Shown in pieces: positions 17,121 through 25,980 of a DNA stretch of 64,000 nt. This DNA is from Gaetbulibacter sp. 4G1. Its GTDB lineage: Bacteria; Bacteroidota; Bacteroidia; Flavobacteriales; Flavobacteriaceae. A program made the translations under genes and the position numbers. Position 1 is the first letter of the stretch. Each line of letters opens with the position of its first letter. Where the stretch lies: positions 1 to 64,000 of the forward strand of contig NZ_MDVN01000003.1 in NCBI RefSeq assembly GCF_002741945.1, given 5' to 3'. Under the pieces are notes generated by a model, which worked only from the letters and a program-made list of their open reading frames with translations, was not told the DNA's origin and made no database searches.

Positions 17121-17888
17121 TTGATAATAACAGATACCCACACTCATTTATATAGCGAGTCTTTTGATGAAGATAGAGAGCAGATGATAAATCGTGCTAT
17201 TGAGCTAGGCGTAACACGATTTTTTATTCCAGCAATAGACTCTACCTATACAGATGCCATGTTTCAACTTGAAAAAAAATACCCAGATTATATGTTTTTA
17301 ATGATGGGTTTGCATCCAACGCATGTAAAGAATAATTATATTGAAGAATTAAAGCATGTTGAAAAGTTGCTTGCAGAAAGAAGTTTTTATGCTATTGGAG
17401 AAATAGGGATTGACTTATATTGGGATACATCTACTTTAGATATTCAAAAAAAGGCTTTTAAGCATCAAATTCAATTAGCAAAGAAATACCAGTTACCAAT
17501 TGTTATTCATTGTCGTGATGCTTTCGATGAAATATTTGAAGTTTTAGAAGAAGAAAAGAGTGACGATTTGTTTGGTATATTTCATTGCTTTACAGGAACT
17601 ATAGAACAAGCACATCAGGCTATATCCTACAATATGAAATTAGGTATAGGAGGAGTGGTTACTTTTAAAAATGGAAAGATTGACAAGTTTTTAAATCAAA
17701 TCGATTTAAAACACATAGTTTTAGAAACCGATGCCCCATATTTGTCTCCCGTTCCCTATAGAGGTAAGCGAAACGAAAGTTCATATATAATAAAGGTGTT
17801 AGAAAAGTTATCAGACATATATAATATGTCTCAACAAGATATAGCTAAAGTGACAACCGAAAATTCAAAATCTGTTTTTAAAATTTAA
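17121..17888 (+). CDS. tatD: TatD-family metal-dependent hydrolase (3'-5' DNA/RNA exonuclease type)
   Basis: Metal-dependent TIM-barrel hydrolase of 255 residues. It carries the first metal site TDTHTHLYSE (His-x-His), a GEIGIDLYWD strand with the metal-bridging Glu, IHCRDA and FHCFTGT with metal-binding His, and LETDAPYLSPVPYRGKRNE near residues 205-224 with the catalytic Asp. The most upstream sensible start is TTG at 17121, immediately before the conserved I-I-T-D-T-H-T-H strand, so a non-ATG start is likely. It is followed after four bases by ansA, implying co-transcription. Confidence 0.93.
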   Translation: MIITDTHTHLYSESFDEDREQMINRAIELGVTRFFIPAIDSTYTDAMFQLEKKYPDYMFLMMGLHPTHVKNNYIEELKHVEKLLAERSFYAIGEIGIDLYWDTSTLDIQKKAFKHQIQLAKKYQLPIVIHCRDAFDEIFEVLEEEKSDDLFGIFHCFTGTIEQAHQAISYNMKLGIGGVVTFKNGKIDKFLNQIDLKHIVLETDAPYLSPVPYRGKRNESSYIIKVLEKLSDIYNMSQQDIAKVTTENSKSVFKI

Positions 17889-17892
17889 AATT

Positions 17893-18924
17893 ATGGCAAA
17901 TACCAAACCTAATATATTACTTATATATACTGGAGGAACTATAGGTATGATTAAAGATTTTAAAACAGGAGCTCTTCGAGCTTTCGATTTTAAAAACCTT
18001 TTAAAGAGAATTCCAGAGCTAAACTTATTAGATTGTAATATAGATACAATCTCATTTAAAGAACCTATTGATTCTAGTAATATGAATCCTAAATATTGGG
18101 TGCAAATTGCAGAAATAATTGAGAAAAATTATGATCAGAATGATGGTTTTGTTGTGTTGCACGGAAGTGATACCATGAGTTATACAGCATCGGCATTAAG
18201 TTTTATGTTAGAAAACCTTGCAAAACCAGTAGTTTTTACAGGATCACAGCTACCTATAGGTGATTTACGAACAGACGCCAAAGAAAATTTAATTACCTCA
18301 ATACAAGTCGCATCATTACGACATAGAAAAAGACCAGTAGTTAAAGAAGTGTGTTTGTATTTTGAATATAAATTGTATCGAGCAAATAGAACAACAAAAA
18401 TTAATGCAGAACATTTTGAAGCTTTTGCTTCATTAAATTACCCAGATCTAGCAGAGTCTGGAGTACATTTAAAAGTCAACAACGAATATTTGTTTAAACC
18501 TAATTTGAAAAAAAGCTTAGTTGTTCATAAAAGTTTAGATAAAAATATAGCGTTGGTAAAGCTATTTCCAGGAATTTCAGAGCAGGTTTTACACAGTATT
18601 TTTAATACTCCTGATTTGAAAGGTGTTATTTTAGAAACCTATGGAGCCGGTAATTGTAGTACTGAAGATTGGTTTGTTACTTTGCTAAAAAATGCAATAT
18701 CAAAAGGGGTACATATTATAAATGTAACGCAGTGTTCGGGAGGTGGAGTTATTATGGGGCATTATGAAACGAGTAACCAGCTAAAAAAAATAGGCGTTAT
18801 TTCAGGAAAAGACATCACAACTGAAGCTGCTATTAGTAAATTAATGTATTTATTAGGGCAAAATATTTCGAGTAAAACCTTCAAAACCAGTTATGAAATG
18901 GGTTTAAGAGGAGAAATATCTTAA
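17893..18924 (+). CDS. ansA: Type I (cytoplasmic) L-asparaginase
   Basis: Hydrolyses L-asparagine to aspartate and ammonia. Both catalytic motifs are present: YTGGTIGM (nucleophile Thr 16 region) and HGSDTMSYTAS (residues 90-100). Length 343 and the absence of a signal peptide fit the cytoplasmic AnsA type. It sits four bases behind tatD. A second and a third enzyme of asparaginase type, both of the unrelated Ntn-hydrolase fold, are encoded at 39345 and 44654. Confidence 0.95.
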   Translation: MANTKPNILLIYTGGTIGMIKDFKTGALRAFDFKNLLKRIPELNLLDCNIDTISFKEPIDSSNMNPKYWVQIAEIIEKNYDQNDGFVVLHGSDTMSYTASALSFMLENLAKPVVFTGSQLPIGDLRTDAKENLITSIQVASLRHRKRPVVKEVCLYFEYKLYRANRTTKINAEHFEAFASLNYPDLAESGVHLKVNNEYLFKPNLKKSLVVHKSLDKNIALVKLFPGISEQVLHSIFNTPDLKGVILETYGAGNCSTEDWFVTLLKNAISKGVHIINVTQCSGGGVIMGHYETSNQLKKIGVISGKDITTEAAISKLMYLLGQNISSKTFKTSYEMGLRGEIS

Positions 18925-19001
18925 AATTAACTGTTAAAATTTTAACACCTTGATTTTTTTTTGTTATTTGAGCCACCGTAATTAAAAGTACTGTGAAATA
19001 C

Positions 19002-19089
19002 AGAGAGGTGGCCGAGTGGCTTAAGGCGCACGCTTGGAAAGCGTGTATGCGTTAATAGCGTATCGAGGGTTCGAATCCCTTCCTCTCTG
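19002..19089 (+). tRNA. tRNA-Ser (anticodon GGA)
   Basis: The 88-base cloverleaf has acceptor arms AGAGAGG / CCTCTCT, D-loop GCCGAGTGGCTTAAGGC, anticodon stem CACGC/GCGTG around TT-GGA-AA (GGA at 19036-19038), a long class II variable arm (TATGCG...CGTATC) and the T-loop GGTTCGAATCC. CCA is not encoded. Confidence 0.97.
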
Positions 19090-19163
19090 CTGTTATTTTT
19101 ATTTTTTAATTGCTTTTTTTTTATATCTTTAACACTTTAACTAATAAAATTAAGATCGAGAAC

Positions 19164-19940
19164 ATGAAAAGATTATTTTCTATCCTAGCCATTACAGGAA
19201 TAATGGCGTTCGGAACTGTTAATGCAACAACAAATGCAAACGCGACTACAGCAACGACTACTGTAGCAACTATTACTCAAGATGACACAGATGCAGCTCC
19301 TGCTGAAGAAGCGAGTTTCCATCAAGATTTGAAAAAGAGATTCGTTGAAGGAGGTCCTGGATTTATGGGGATTGTATTATTATGTTTAATATTAGGATTA
19401 GCAATAGCTATCGAGAGAATTATCTTTTTAAACCTTTCTACAACTAATACTAAAAAATTAACTCAAAATGTAGAAGACGCATTATCATCTGGTGGTGTTG
19501 AAGCTGCAAAAGAAGTTTGTAGAAATACAAAAGGACCTATTGCGTCTATATTCTACCAAGGATTAGATAGAACAGACGAAGGTATTGAAGCTGCTGAAAA
19601 AGCTGTTGTAGCTTATGGTGGTGTACAAATGGGTCAATTAGAGAAAAATGTATCTTGGATATCTTTATTTATTGCCTTAGCACCAATGTTAGGTTTCATG
19701 GGAACTGTAATAGGGATGATTCAAGCTTTTGATAAAATTGAAGCTGCTGGAGATATGAACCCGTCATTAGTTGCCGGTGGTATTAAAGTAGCACTTTTAA
19801 CAACTGTATTTGGTTTAGTTGTGGCAATTATACTTCAAATTTTTTACAATTATATTATTGCGAAAATTGATAGCATTGTTAACGATATGGAAGACGCTTC
19901 TATTACGTTAATGGATTTGCTAATTAGACAAAAGAAGTAA
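19164..19940 (+). CDS. exbB: MotA/TolQ/ExbB-family proton channel protein
   Basis: Inner-membrane proton channel that with ExbD powers TonB-dependent outer-membrane transport. The ATG at 19164 is preferred over an in-frame start at 19110 because it opens a typical signal-like segment (MKRLFSILAITGIMAFG) found at the N-terminus of flavobacterial ExbB; length is then 258. There are three further membrane spans near residues 60-80, 160-180 and 205-230 (FMGIVLLCLILGLAIAIERI, ISLFIALAPMLGFMGTVIGM, VALLTTVFGLVVAIILQIF). The motif LGFMGTVIGMIQAF is diagnostic. It is first in a four-gene operon. Confidence 0.95.
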   Translation: MKRLFSILAITGIMAFGTVNATTNANATTATTTVATITQDDTDAAPAEEASFHQDLKKRFVEGGPGFMGIVLLCLILGLAIAIERIIFLNLSTTNTKKLTQNVEDALSSGGVEAAKEVCRNTKGPIASIFYQGLDRTDEGIEAAEKAVVAYGGVQMGQLEKNVSWISLFIALAPMLGFMGTVIGMIQAFDKIEAAGDMNPSLVAGGIKVALLTTVFGLVVAIILQIFYNYIIAKIDSIVNDMEDASITLMDLLIRQKK

Positions 19941-19961
19941 TAATTTAAAATTGTAAGTATT

Positions 19962-20396
19962 ATGAAAAAAATATTAACCATATTGTTAGCAATAGTAGGA
20001 GTTCTTTCTATTATATTTCTAGCAATGATAATATCAACTGGCGATGATGCTATCAAAGCAGGAGAGTCTAGTGGTACAGTAAACACGTTTATGTACATTG
20101 GATACTTAGTTTTGATTTTAACTTTAGCCTTTGTTGTTATCTTTAGTTTAAAAAATATCTTTAGTAATTCTGAAACACTTAAGAGTACGCTTAAAGGCGT
20201 TGGGGTATTCGCCTTATTAGCTCTTATTAGCTATTTTGGATTTGCTAATGGCGTGGAAACAGAATTAAAAGATGGAGACATGTTGTCTGCAGGAGGTTCG
20301 CAATTATTAGGAGCAGGATTATATTTATTTTATTTCCTACTTGCTATTGCTGGAGGCTCAATGCTGTTTTTCGGAATTAAAAAAATGATAAGGTAA
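19962..20396 (+). CDS. Four-span membrane protein in the ExbB/ExbD operon
   Basis: A protein of 144 residues with four predicted transmembrane segments (about 5-25, 44-65, 80-97 and 114-138) and short loops. I do not recognise a named domain. Its position between exbB and exbD, with 21 and 1 bases of spacing, suggests an accessory subunit of this energising complex. This gene order is, as I recall, common in Flavobacteriaceae. Confidence 0.85.
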   Translation: MKKILTILLAIVGVLSIIFLAMIISTGDDAIKAGESSGTVNTFMYIGYLVLILTLAFVVIFSLKNIFSNSETLKSTLKGVGVFALLALISYFGFANGVETELKDGDMLSAGGSQLLGAGLYLFYFLLAIAGGSMLFFGIKKMIR

Positions 20397-20397
20397 T

Positions 20398-21009
20398 ATG
20401 GCAAAACGAGCAGCACCAGAAGTTAATGCAGGCTCAATGGCCGACATTGCCTTCTTACTATTAATTTTTTTCTTAGTTACAACAACTATTGAGAAAGATT
20501 CTGGTATTAACCGTAAGCTACCTCCTATTGATGATAGTGAAGTAGAACCACCAATTATAAAACAGAAAAATATTTTTACTGTTTCATTGAACAAAAACAA
20601 TGATTTATTGGTTGAAGACGAAAGAATGAATATTAAAGATTTGCGCAAAGCCGCTGTTGAATTTTTAGACAATGGAGGTGATGGTACTTGTGATTATTGT
20701 GATGGCAAGAAAGACCCAGCATCATCAGATAACCCAGACAAGGCTATTATATCTTTAAAGAACGACCGTGAAACATCTTACGCAGCTTATATTTCTGTTC
20801 AAAACGAATTGGTTGCAGCTTATAATGAATTAAGAAACAGAAGAGCACTTCAGGTAGGTCCTCAAAAAGGGTTTAGTGATATGGACTTCATTAAGATGCA
20901 AAACAATTATAAGGACGTTAGGTGGAATGGTAATAAAGAAAAGTTAAAAGAGGTTATTGATCAAATAAAACTTGAAATACCTCAAAAGCTTTCAGAAGTT
21001 GTAGAATAA
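20398..21009 (+). CDS. exbD: ExbD-family biopolymer transport protein with CxxC-bearing insertion
   Basis: Stator subunit with one N-terminal span (about 15-35; the motif GSMADIAFLLLIFFLVTT includes the proton-relevant Asp) and a periplasmic domain. At 203 residues it is longer than typical ExbD (about 140). The extra part, about residues 85-165, holds GTCDYCDG (a CxxC pair) and a helical, charged stretch with YISVQNELVAAYNELRNRRAL. Its start codon lies one base behind the previous stop. The CxxC could form a disulfide or bind metal. Confidence 0.92.
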   Translation: MAKRAAPEVNAGSMADIAFLLLIFFLVTTTIEKDSGINRKLPPIDDSEVEPPIIKQKNIFTVSLNKNNDLLVEDERMNIKDLRKAAVEFLDNGGDGTCDYCDGKKDPASSDNPDKAIISLKNDRETSYAAYISVQNELVAAYNELRNRRALQVGPQKGFSDMDFIKMQNNYKDVRWNGNKEKLKEVIDQIKLEIPQKLSEVVE

Positions 21010-21034
21010 TTTAGAATTAAATAAATTAAAGATT

Positions 21035-21514
21035 ATGTCTAAATTTAAAAAGAAAAAAGATGGAGGGTTGCCTCCTGTTAATACAGCATCATTACCAGAT
21101 ATTGTATTCATGTTATTATTCTTTTTTATGGTTGCTACCGTAATGAGAGAAGATACACTTAAAATACAAAATCAATTACCGCTTGCAGATCAAGTTGAAA
21201 AACTGGATAAAAAATACCCAATTAGCTATATATATATGGGTAAACCAAGTGCTAATTATAAAAAGTTCGGTAATGTTGCAAGAATTCAGCTTAATGATAA
21301 ATTTGCTGATGTTTCTGAGGTTGGACGATTCATCGATGCTGAAAGACTAGCCATAAGAGAAGAATTAATTCCTTACTTAACAGTATCTTTAAAAGTAGAT
21401 AAAGATGCTAATATGGGGATTGTTGGAGATGTTAAACAAGAGCTGAGAAAGGTAAATGCATTAAAAATTAATTATACCACCGGCGCTGGAGATGCATTGA
21501 GCAACATGGAATAA
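21035..21514 (+). CDS. exbD: Second ExbD-family biopolymer transport protein
   Basis: A protein of 159 residues: a basic N-terminus (KFKKKKDGG), one membrane span with SLPDIVFMLLFFFMVATVM (conserved Asp in the span), then a periplasmic domain ending in the typical VKQELRKVNALKINYT segment. Together with the preceding ExbD it gives the paired-ExbD arrangement frequent in Bacteroidota. It is 25 bases downstream of the first exbD and is closed by a strong terminator. Confidence 0.93.
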   Translation: MSKFKKKKDGGLPPVNTASLPDIVFMLLFFFMVATVMREDTLKIQNQLPLADQVEKLDKKYPISYIYMGKPSANYKKFGNVARIQLNDKFADVSEVGRFIDAERLAIREELIPYLTVSLKVDKDANMGIVGDVKQELRKVNALKINYTTGAGDALSNME

Positions 21515-21535
21515 GAAATCTTAATTTTATATTAT

Positions 21536-21574
21536 AAAAAGCGTTTTGATGATTCAAAACGCTTTTTATTTTTT
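21536..21574 (+). terminator. Intrinsic terminator of the exb operon
   Basis: A perfect 14-bp stem (AAAAAGCGTTTTGA / TCAAAACGCTTTTT) with loop TGAT and a T-rich tail lies 21 bases after the last exbD stop. Confidence 0.95.
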
Positions 21575-21618
21575 AATTGCAATGCAATTTTAATTATACT
21601 TGTATGTTACTATAATAA

Positions 21619-22326
21619 ATGGATATAAATAAAATGAAGAACCTCTTTTTTATTGTGCTTTTTATACTGGGTTTTCAATGCGTTTTTTCTCAAGAAGTCC
21701 AAAATAAAGCTGTTGACTCGCTTTACAAGGAAGATCATTTTTATATTGGAATAACTTATAATTTATTAGGAAGCATTCCAAACGATTTAAAACAAAGTGG
21801 GTTTTCATCTGGGTTTCATTTAGGATACATTAAGGATATGCCAATTAATCAGAACAGGAATGTGTCTATAGGAATAGGTATTGGGTATTCAGCAAATTCA
21901 TTTAATCAAAACTTACTTGTTAATAAAGATAATTCTAGAAACTTCGAGTATAGTATTTTAACAGATAGTGATACATATTCTAAAAATAAATTCTCAACGC
22001 ATTTGGTTGAATTGCCAATTGAATTTAGATGGCGTACATCTACAGTGACTAATTACGATTTTTGGCGTATTTATACAGGTTTTAAGTTAGGATACGTACT
22101 TGCGAGCACAACCAAGCATGTTGGAGACTTAGGAGCTTTTAAATACAATAATGTTAGTGGTTTTAATGACTTTCAATACGGATTAACATTAAGTGTAGGT
22201 TATGGCACATGGAATCTACATTTATATTATGCTTTGAATCCTATATTTTCTAGTGATACCAAAATAAATGGGAATAAAATAGATATAAACGCTATTAAGG
22301 TTGGGTTGATGTTTTATATTCTATAA
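21619..22326 (+). CDS. PorT-like outer-membrane barrel protein
   Basis: A protein of 235 residues with a signal peptide; the leader most naturally begins at the second Met (21634, MKNLFFIVLFILGFQCVFSQ), so the true start may be five codons downstream. The body consists of amphipathic strands, with YIGITYNLLGS, GFHLGYIKDM, HLVELPIEFRWRTS and FKLGYVLAS, ending in VGLMFYIL. The ELPIEFRWRTS strand resembles the PorT/porT-like porin family implicated in type IX secretion and gliding accessory functions. The position directly after the exb operon agrees with that, but the assignment rests on recall and a generic barrel is the alternative. Confidence 0.7.
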   Translation: MDINKMKNLFFIVLFILGFQCVFSQEVQNKAVDSLYKEDHFYIGITYNLLGSIPNDLKQSGFSSGFHLGYIKDMPINQNRNVSIGIGIGYSANSFNQNLLVNKDNSRNFEYSILTDSDTYSKNKFSTHLVELPIEFRWRTSTVTNYDFWRIYTGFKLGYVLASTTKHVGDLGAFKYNNVSGFNDFQYGLTLSVGYGTWNLHLYYALNPIFSSDTKINGNKIDINAIKVGLMFYIL

Positions 22327-22359
22327 ATACTTTTTTCAACCTTACGATATGGGATTCTT

Positions 22360-22968
22360 CTATAACCAGTAATTTACTAAAATTAGCTGCGGAAACATAC
22401 CAATAATAAAGCCAATAATTAATTCTTTATAAGTATGTGCATTGAGGTGTAATCTTGAAGTCGCTACAGCTCCAGTAATTATAGACATTAACGCTAATTC
22501 ATCATTGATGTTAATGTTAAAATGAATGCTCAAAGCTATAAAGAACATAAATAAACCAGATACTGCAATCATATGAATACTAGCTTTAAATTTAAAAATG
22601 GCCAAAATTAAACAGGCTAATGTTGAAATTAATATGCCAACGAAAAAGAAATAGAGCTCAATAATTTGATTTGGAGTAATAATGCGTTGAAGCACCAAAA
22701 GGATAACTATACAGTTGAGTATTAAAGGGAAAACTCGCTCTTTAGTACTTTCTAAATGAATCGACTTAACCCTGCCTAAAGTTTTTAATAAAAAGTATAG
22801 TAATATTGGTAAAACAATGGTTAAAATAAAAAGTGAAATTAATTTTGCCTGAATAATTTCATTAGGAATAAATCGTGGTGTTTTTATGAAGTAGAAAGCA
22901 ACACCTAATAATGGCATTAATAAAGGGTGAAAAATATACGAGATGCTTTTTAAAATACGATCTATCAT
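22360..22968 (-). CDS. PAP2-like multi-span membrane protein
   Basis: A protein of 202 residues with about six membrane spans. Remnants of the PAP2 phosphatase signature are visible: KERVFP near residue 75, SIHMIAVSG near 130 in place of PSGH, and SRLHLNAHTYKE near 170, which keeps the spacing SR-x5-H-x3-D but with Glu for Asp. The protein may be an inactive or altered lipid-phosphatase relative. Its start overlaps the rpoN stop by four bases (ATGA type), so the two are translationally coupled. Confidence 0.75.
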   Translation of the reverse strand: MIDRILKSISYIFHPLLMPLLGVAFYFIKTPRFIPNEIIQAKLISLFILTIVLPILLYFLLKTLGRVKSIHLESTKERVFPLILNCIVILLVLQRIITPNQIIELYFFFVGILISTLACLILAIFKFKASIHMIAVSGLFMFFIALSIHFNININDELALMSIITGAVATSRLHLNAHTYKELIIGFIIGMFPQLILVNYWL

Positions 22969-24425
22969 ATTTTTTTGCGTAAACGTGCTACTGGAATGTC
23001 CAATTGCTCTCTGTATTTAGCAACGGTACGCCTTGCAATTGGGTAACCTTTTTCTTTTAAAATACCTGCTAAAGTTTCATCAGTCAATGGTTTGCGTTTA
23101 TCCTCTTCATCAATAACAGTCTCTAAAATTTTCTTTATTTCCCTTGTTGATACGTCTTCACCTTGATCGTTTTTCATCGATTCAGAAAAGAATTCTTTAA
23201 TCAATTTTGTTCCGTAAGGCGTATCAACATATTTACTATTTGCTACCCTAGATACTGTTGAAACATCCATAGAAATTTCATCTGCAATATCTTTAAGGAT
23301 CATTGGCTTTAAAGTGCGCTCGTCGCCTGTTAAAAAATATTCACTTTGATAATGCATAATAGCGCTCATGGTTACAAATAATGTTTGTTGGCGCTGTTTT
23401 ATAGCTTCAATAAACCATTTTGCTGCATCTAATTTTTGCTTAATAAAAATAACCGCATCTTTTTGAGAGCTCGATTTTTCTTTGCTGTCTTTGTAGCCTT
23501 TAAGCATATTGTTATACTCTCTGGAGACATGAAGTTCTGGAGCATTTCTACCATTAAGTGTAAGTTCTAATTCTCCATCAACAATTTTAATGGCAAAATC
23601 TGGTACAACATGTTCAACAATTCTATTGTTTCCAGCATAAGAGCCACCAGGTTTCGGGTTTAAATGCTCTATTTCTGAAATAGCATCTTTCAGCTGTTCT
23701 TCAGTTATGTCAAACTTTTGAAGCAATTTTTTGTAATGTTTTTTTGTAAATTGATCAAAAGCATTATCAATAATACTTATTGCTAATTCACAATCTGCTG
23801 TTTTTTCTTTTCTATGCAGTTGAATACTTAAACATTCTTGTAAACTTCGTGCCCCAACACCCGCTGGATCTAATTGATGTACAATGTTTAAAACAGATTC
23901 TACCTTTTCTTCGTCTGTGTAAACATTTTGAGTAAATGCTAAATCATCTGTAATATCAGATAACGAACGGCGTATATATCCACTTTCATCTACGCTTCCT
24001 ACTAAAAATTCAGCGATATCACGTTCTTCATCGGATAAGCGATACGTATTTAATTGATTGATTAAATGCTGTGTAAACGATGTTCCTGCAGCATAAGGAA
24101 TTGTTTTTTCATCATCATCGCTACTATAATTATTTACTTGTGTACGATAATCAGGAATTTCATCATCACTTAAATACTCATCAACATTAATGTCTTCGGT
24201 ATTTATAGTTTCATTGTCATTAAAATCGTCAGTAGAGTTATCTAAATCAGAATCGTAATCACTATCATGTTCCTCTTTACCTCCTTCAAGTGCTGGATTC
24301 TCCTCAAGCTCTTGTTTTAAACGTTGCTCAAACGCTTGCGTAGGCAGCTGAATCAATTTCATTAATTGAATTTGCTGCGGCGACAGTTTTTGTGATAATT
24401 TAAATTGTAAGTGTTGTTTGAGCAT
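22965..24425 (-). CDS. rpoN: RNA polymerase sigma-54 factor
   Basis: Sigma factor requiring AAA+ activators. The N-terminal Gln-rich region I (LKFKLSQKLSPQQIQLMKLIQLPTQAFEQRL in pieces) is followed by an acidic region II (about 45-110), the core-binding domain (about 120-310), a helix-turn-helix near 370-400 (DISMDVSTVSRVANSKYV-like segment) and the RpoN box ARRTVAKYRE near residues 465-474. Length 486 is standard. No bacterial enhancer-binding protein is encoded in this window. It lies 81 bases downstream of asnS. Confidence 0.97.
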   Translation of the reverse strand: MLKQHLQFKLSQKLSPQQIQLMKLIQLPTQAFEQRLKQELEENPALEGGKEEHDSDYDSDLDNSTDDFNDNETINTEDINVDEYLSDDEIPDYRTQVNNYSSDDDEKTIPYAAGTSFTQHLINQLNTYRLSDEERDIAEFLVGSVDESGYIRRSLSDITDDLAFTQNVYTDEEKVESVLNIVHQLDPAGVGARSLQECLSIQLHRKEKTADCELAISIIDNAFDQFTKKHYKKLLQKFDITEEQLKDAISEIEHLNPKPGGSYAGNNRIVEHVVPDFAIKIVDGELELTLNGRNAPELHVSREYNNMLKGYKDSKEKSSSQKDAVIFIKQKLDAAKWFIEAIKQRQQTLFVTMSAIMHYQSEYFLTGDERTLKPMILKDIADEISMDVSTVSRVANSKYVDTPYGTKLIKEFFSESMKNDQGEDVSTREIKKILETVIDEEDKRKPLTDETLAGILKEKGYPIARRTVAKYREQLDIPVARLRKKI

Positions 24426-24506
24426 ATATACGATTTGGTTTAAGATAAAAGTAAAAAAAACTTTTATCTCTTAGTTACCAAGTAACGATTCTTTTTTATA
24501 GATATG

Positions 24507-25940
24507 TTAAAATTCAGCATTTTGAGGTGTTCTTGGAAAAGGAATTACGTCTCTAATGTTACTCATTCCTGTTGCAAACATAACCAAACGTTCAAAACCT
24601 AAACCAAAACCAGAATGTACTGCAGTACCATATTTACGTAAATCTAAATACCACCATAATTCTTTTTCATCAATATCTAACGCTTTCATTTTTTCTTTTA
24701 GCACTTCTAAACGTTCTTCACGCTGTGATCCACCTACCATTTCTCCAATACCAGGGAATAGTATATCCATGGCACGAACCGTTTTTCCATCTTCATTTAA
24801 ACGCATATAAAAAGCTTTAATATTTGCTGGATAATCAAATAAAATAACAGGACATTTAAAATGTTTTTCAACAAGAAAACGTTCATGCTCGCTTTGTAAA
24901 TCGGCACCCCATTCGTTTATAATGTATTTAAATTTCTTTTTCTTATTTGGCTTACAATTACGTAAAATGTCTATGGCTTCAGTGTAACTAACACGTTTAA
25001 AATTGTTTTCGGTAACAAATTTTAACTTTTCTATTAAACTCATATCGCTACGTTCAGCCTGAGGTTTTGTTTTGTCTTCGTCTTGTAAACGTTTATCTAA
25101 AAATTCTAAATCGTCATGATTATTCTCTAAAACATAGCTAATTACAGATTTCATAAAATCTTCTGCTAAGTCCATGTTACCTGCTAAATCCATAAAAGCA
25201 ACTTCGGGTTCAATCATCCAGAATTCTGCTAAATGACGTGAAGTATTTGAGTTTTCTGCTCTAAATGTTGGTCCGAAAGTGTAAACTTTACCAAGAGACA
25301 TGGCATAGGTTTCAGCTTCTAATTGTCCAGAAACAGTTAAGTTGGTTTCTTTTCCGAAGAAATCTTCTTTATAATCAACTTCGCCGTCATCATTTAATGG
25401 CGGATTTTTATCATCTAAATTTGTTACTCTAAACATTTCGCCTGCACCTTCAGCATCACTACCTGTTATAATTGGCGCGTGCATGTAGTAAAATCCATTC
25501 TCATTAAAGTATTTATGTATAGCAAAAGAAAGTGCAGAACGCAAACGCATCACAGCACTAAAAGTGTTAGTACGTGTTCGCAAATGAGCATTTTCTCTTA
25601 AAAATTCAAAGGAGTGTTTTTTTGGTTGAATAGGAAACGTTTCAGGGTCCGAATCGCCTAAAATCTCAATTGAATTTACATTAATTTCAACCTTTTGACC
25701 TTTTCCTTGACTCTCTACCAGCTCGCCTTTTATATGCATAGCTGCACCAGTTGTTATGCGTTTTAATATGGCCTCGTCAGTATTTTCAAAATCTACTACA
25801 CATTGTATATTATTTAAAGTGGAACCATCATTTAAAGCTATAAAACGATTAGCTCTAAAAGTTCTTACCCATCCTTTAACTTCTACTTCGGGAGTAGCTA
25901 TCTTTTGCGATAATAATTCTGAAACGGTACTTAATTGCAT
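24507..25940 (-). CDS. asnS: Asparagine--tRNA ligase
   Basis: Class IIb aminoacyl-tRNA synthetase that charges tRNA-Asn. The N-terminal OB-fold (about 10-110, VKGWVRTFRANRFIALNDGS) binds the anticodon. The catalytic core carries motif 2 (FRAENSNTSRHLAEFWMIEPE) and motif 3 (GFGLGFERLVM near residues 445-456). Length 477 is usual. A CAAATATA at 25961-25968, which is a TATATTTG -7 element on the minus strand, lies 20 bases upstream of the start, so asnS probably has its own promoter behind the MMPL gene. I saw no T-box leader. Confidence 0.98.
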   Translation of the reverse strand: MQLSTVSELLSQKIATPEVEVKGWVRTFRANRFIALNDGSTLNNIQCVVDFENTDEAILKRITTGAAMHIKGELVESQGKGQKVEINVNSIEILGDSDPETFPIQPKKHSFEFLRENAHLRTRTNTFSAVMRLRSALSFAIHKYFNENGFYYMHAPIITGSDAEGAGEMFRVTNLDDKNPPLNDDGEVDYKEDFFGKETNLTVSGQLEAETYAMSLGKVYTFGPTFRAENSNTSRHLAEFWMIEPEVAFMDLAGNMDLAEDFMKSVISYVLENNHDDLEFLDKRLQDEDKTKPQAERSDMSLIEKLKFVTENNFKRVSYTEAIDILRNCKPNKKKKFKYIINEWGADLQSEHERFLVEKHFKCPVILFDYPANIKAFYMRLNEDGKTVRAMDILFPGIGEMVGGSQREERLEVLKEKMKALDIDEKELWWYLDLRKYGTAVHSGFGLGFERLVMFATGMSNIRDVIPFPRTPQNAEF

Positions 25941-25980
25941 GTGTATTAAATTTTAAAGTGCAAATATAAATTTTTATCTT

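Noticed and set aside
19110-19163. Longer exbB start adding 18 residues
   Set aside because: The added segment would precede a complete signal-like N-terminus and overlap the expected leader just after tRNA-Ser.
25941-25980. T-box or other riboswitch before asnS
   Set aside because: Only 40 bases are available, with a -7 element and no structured leader.
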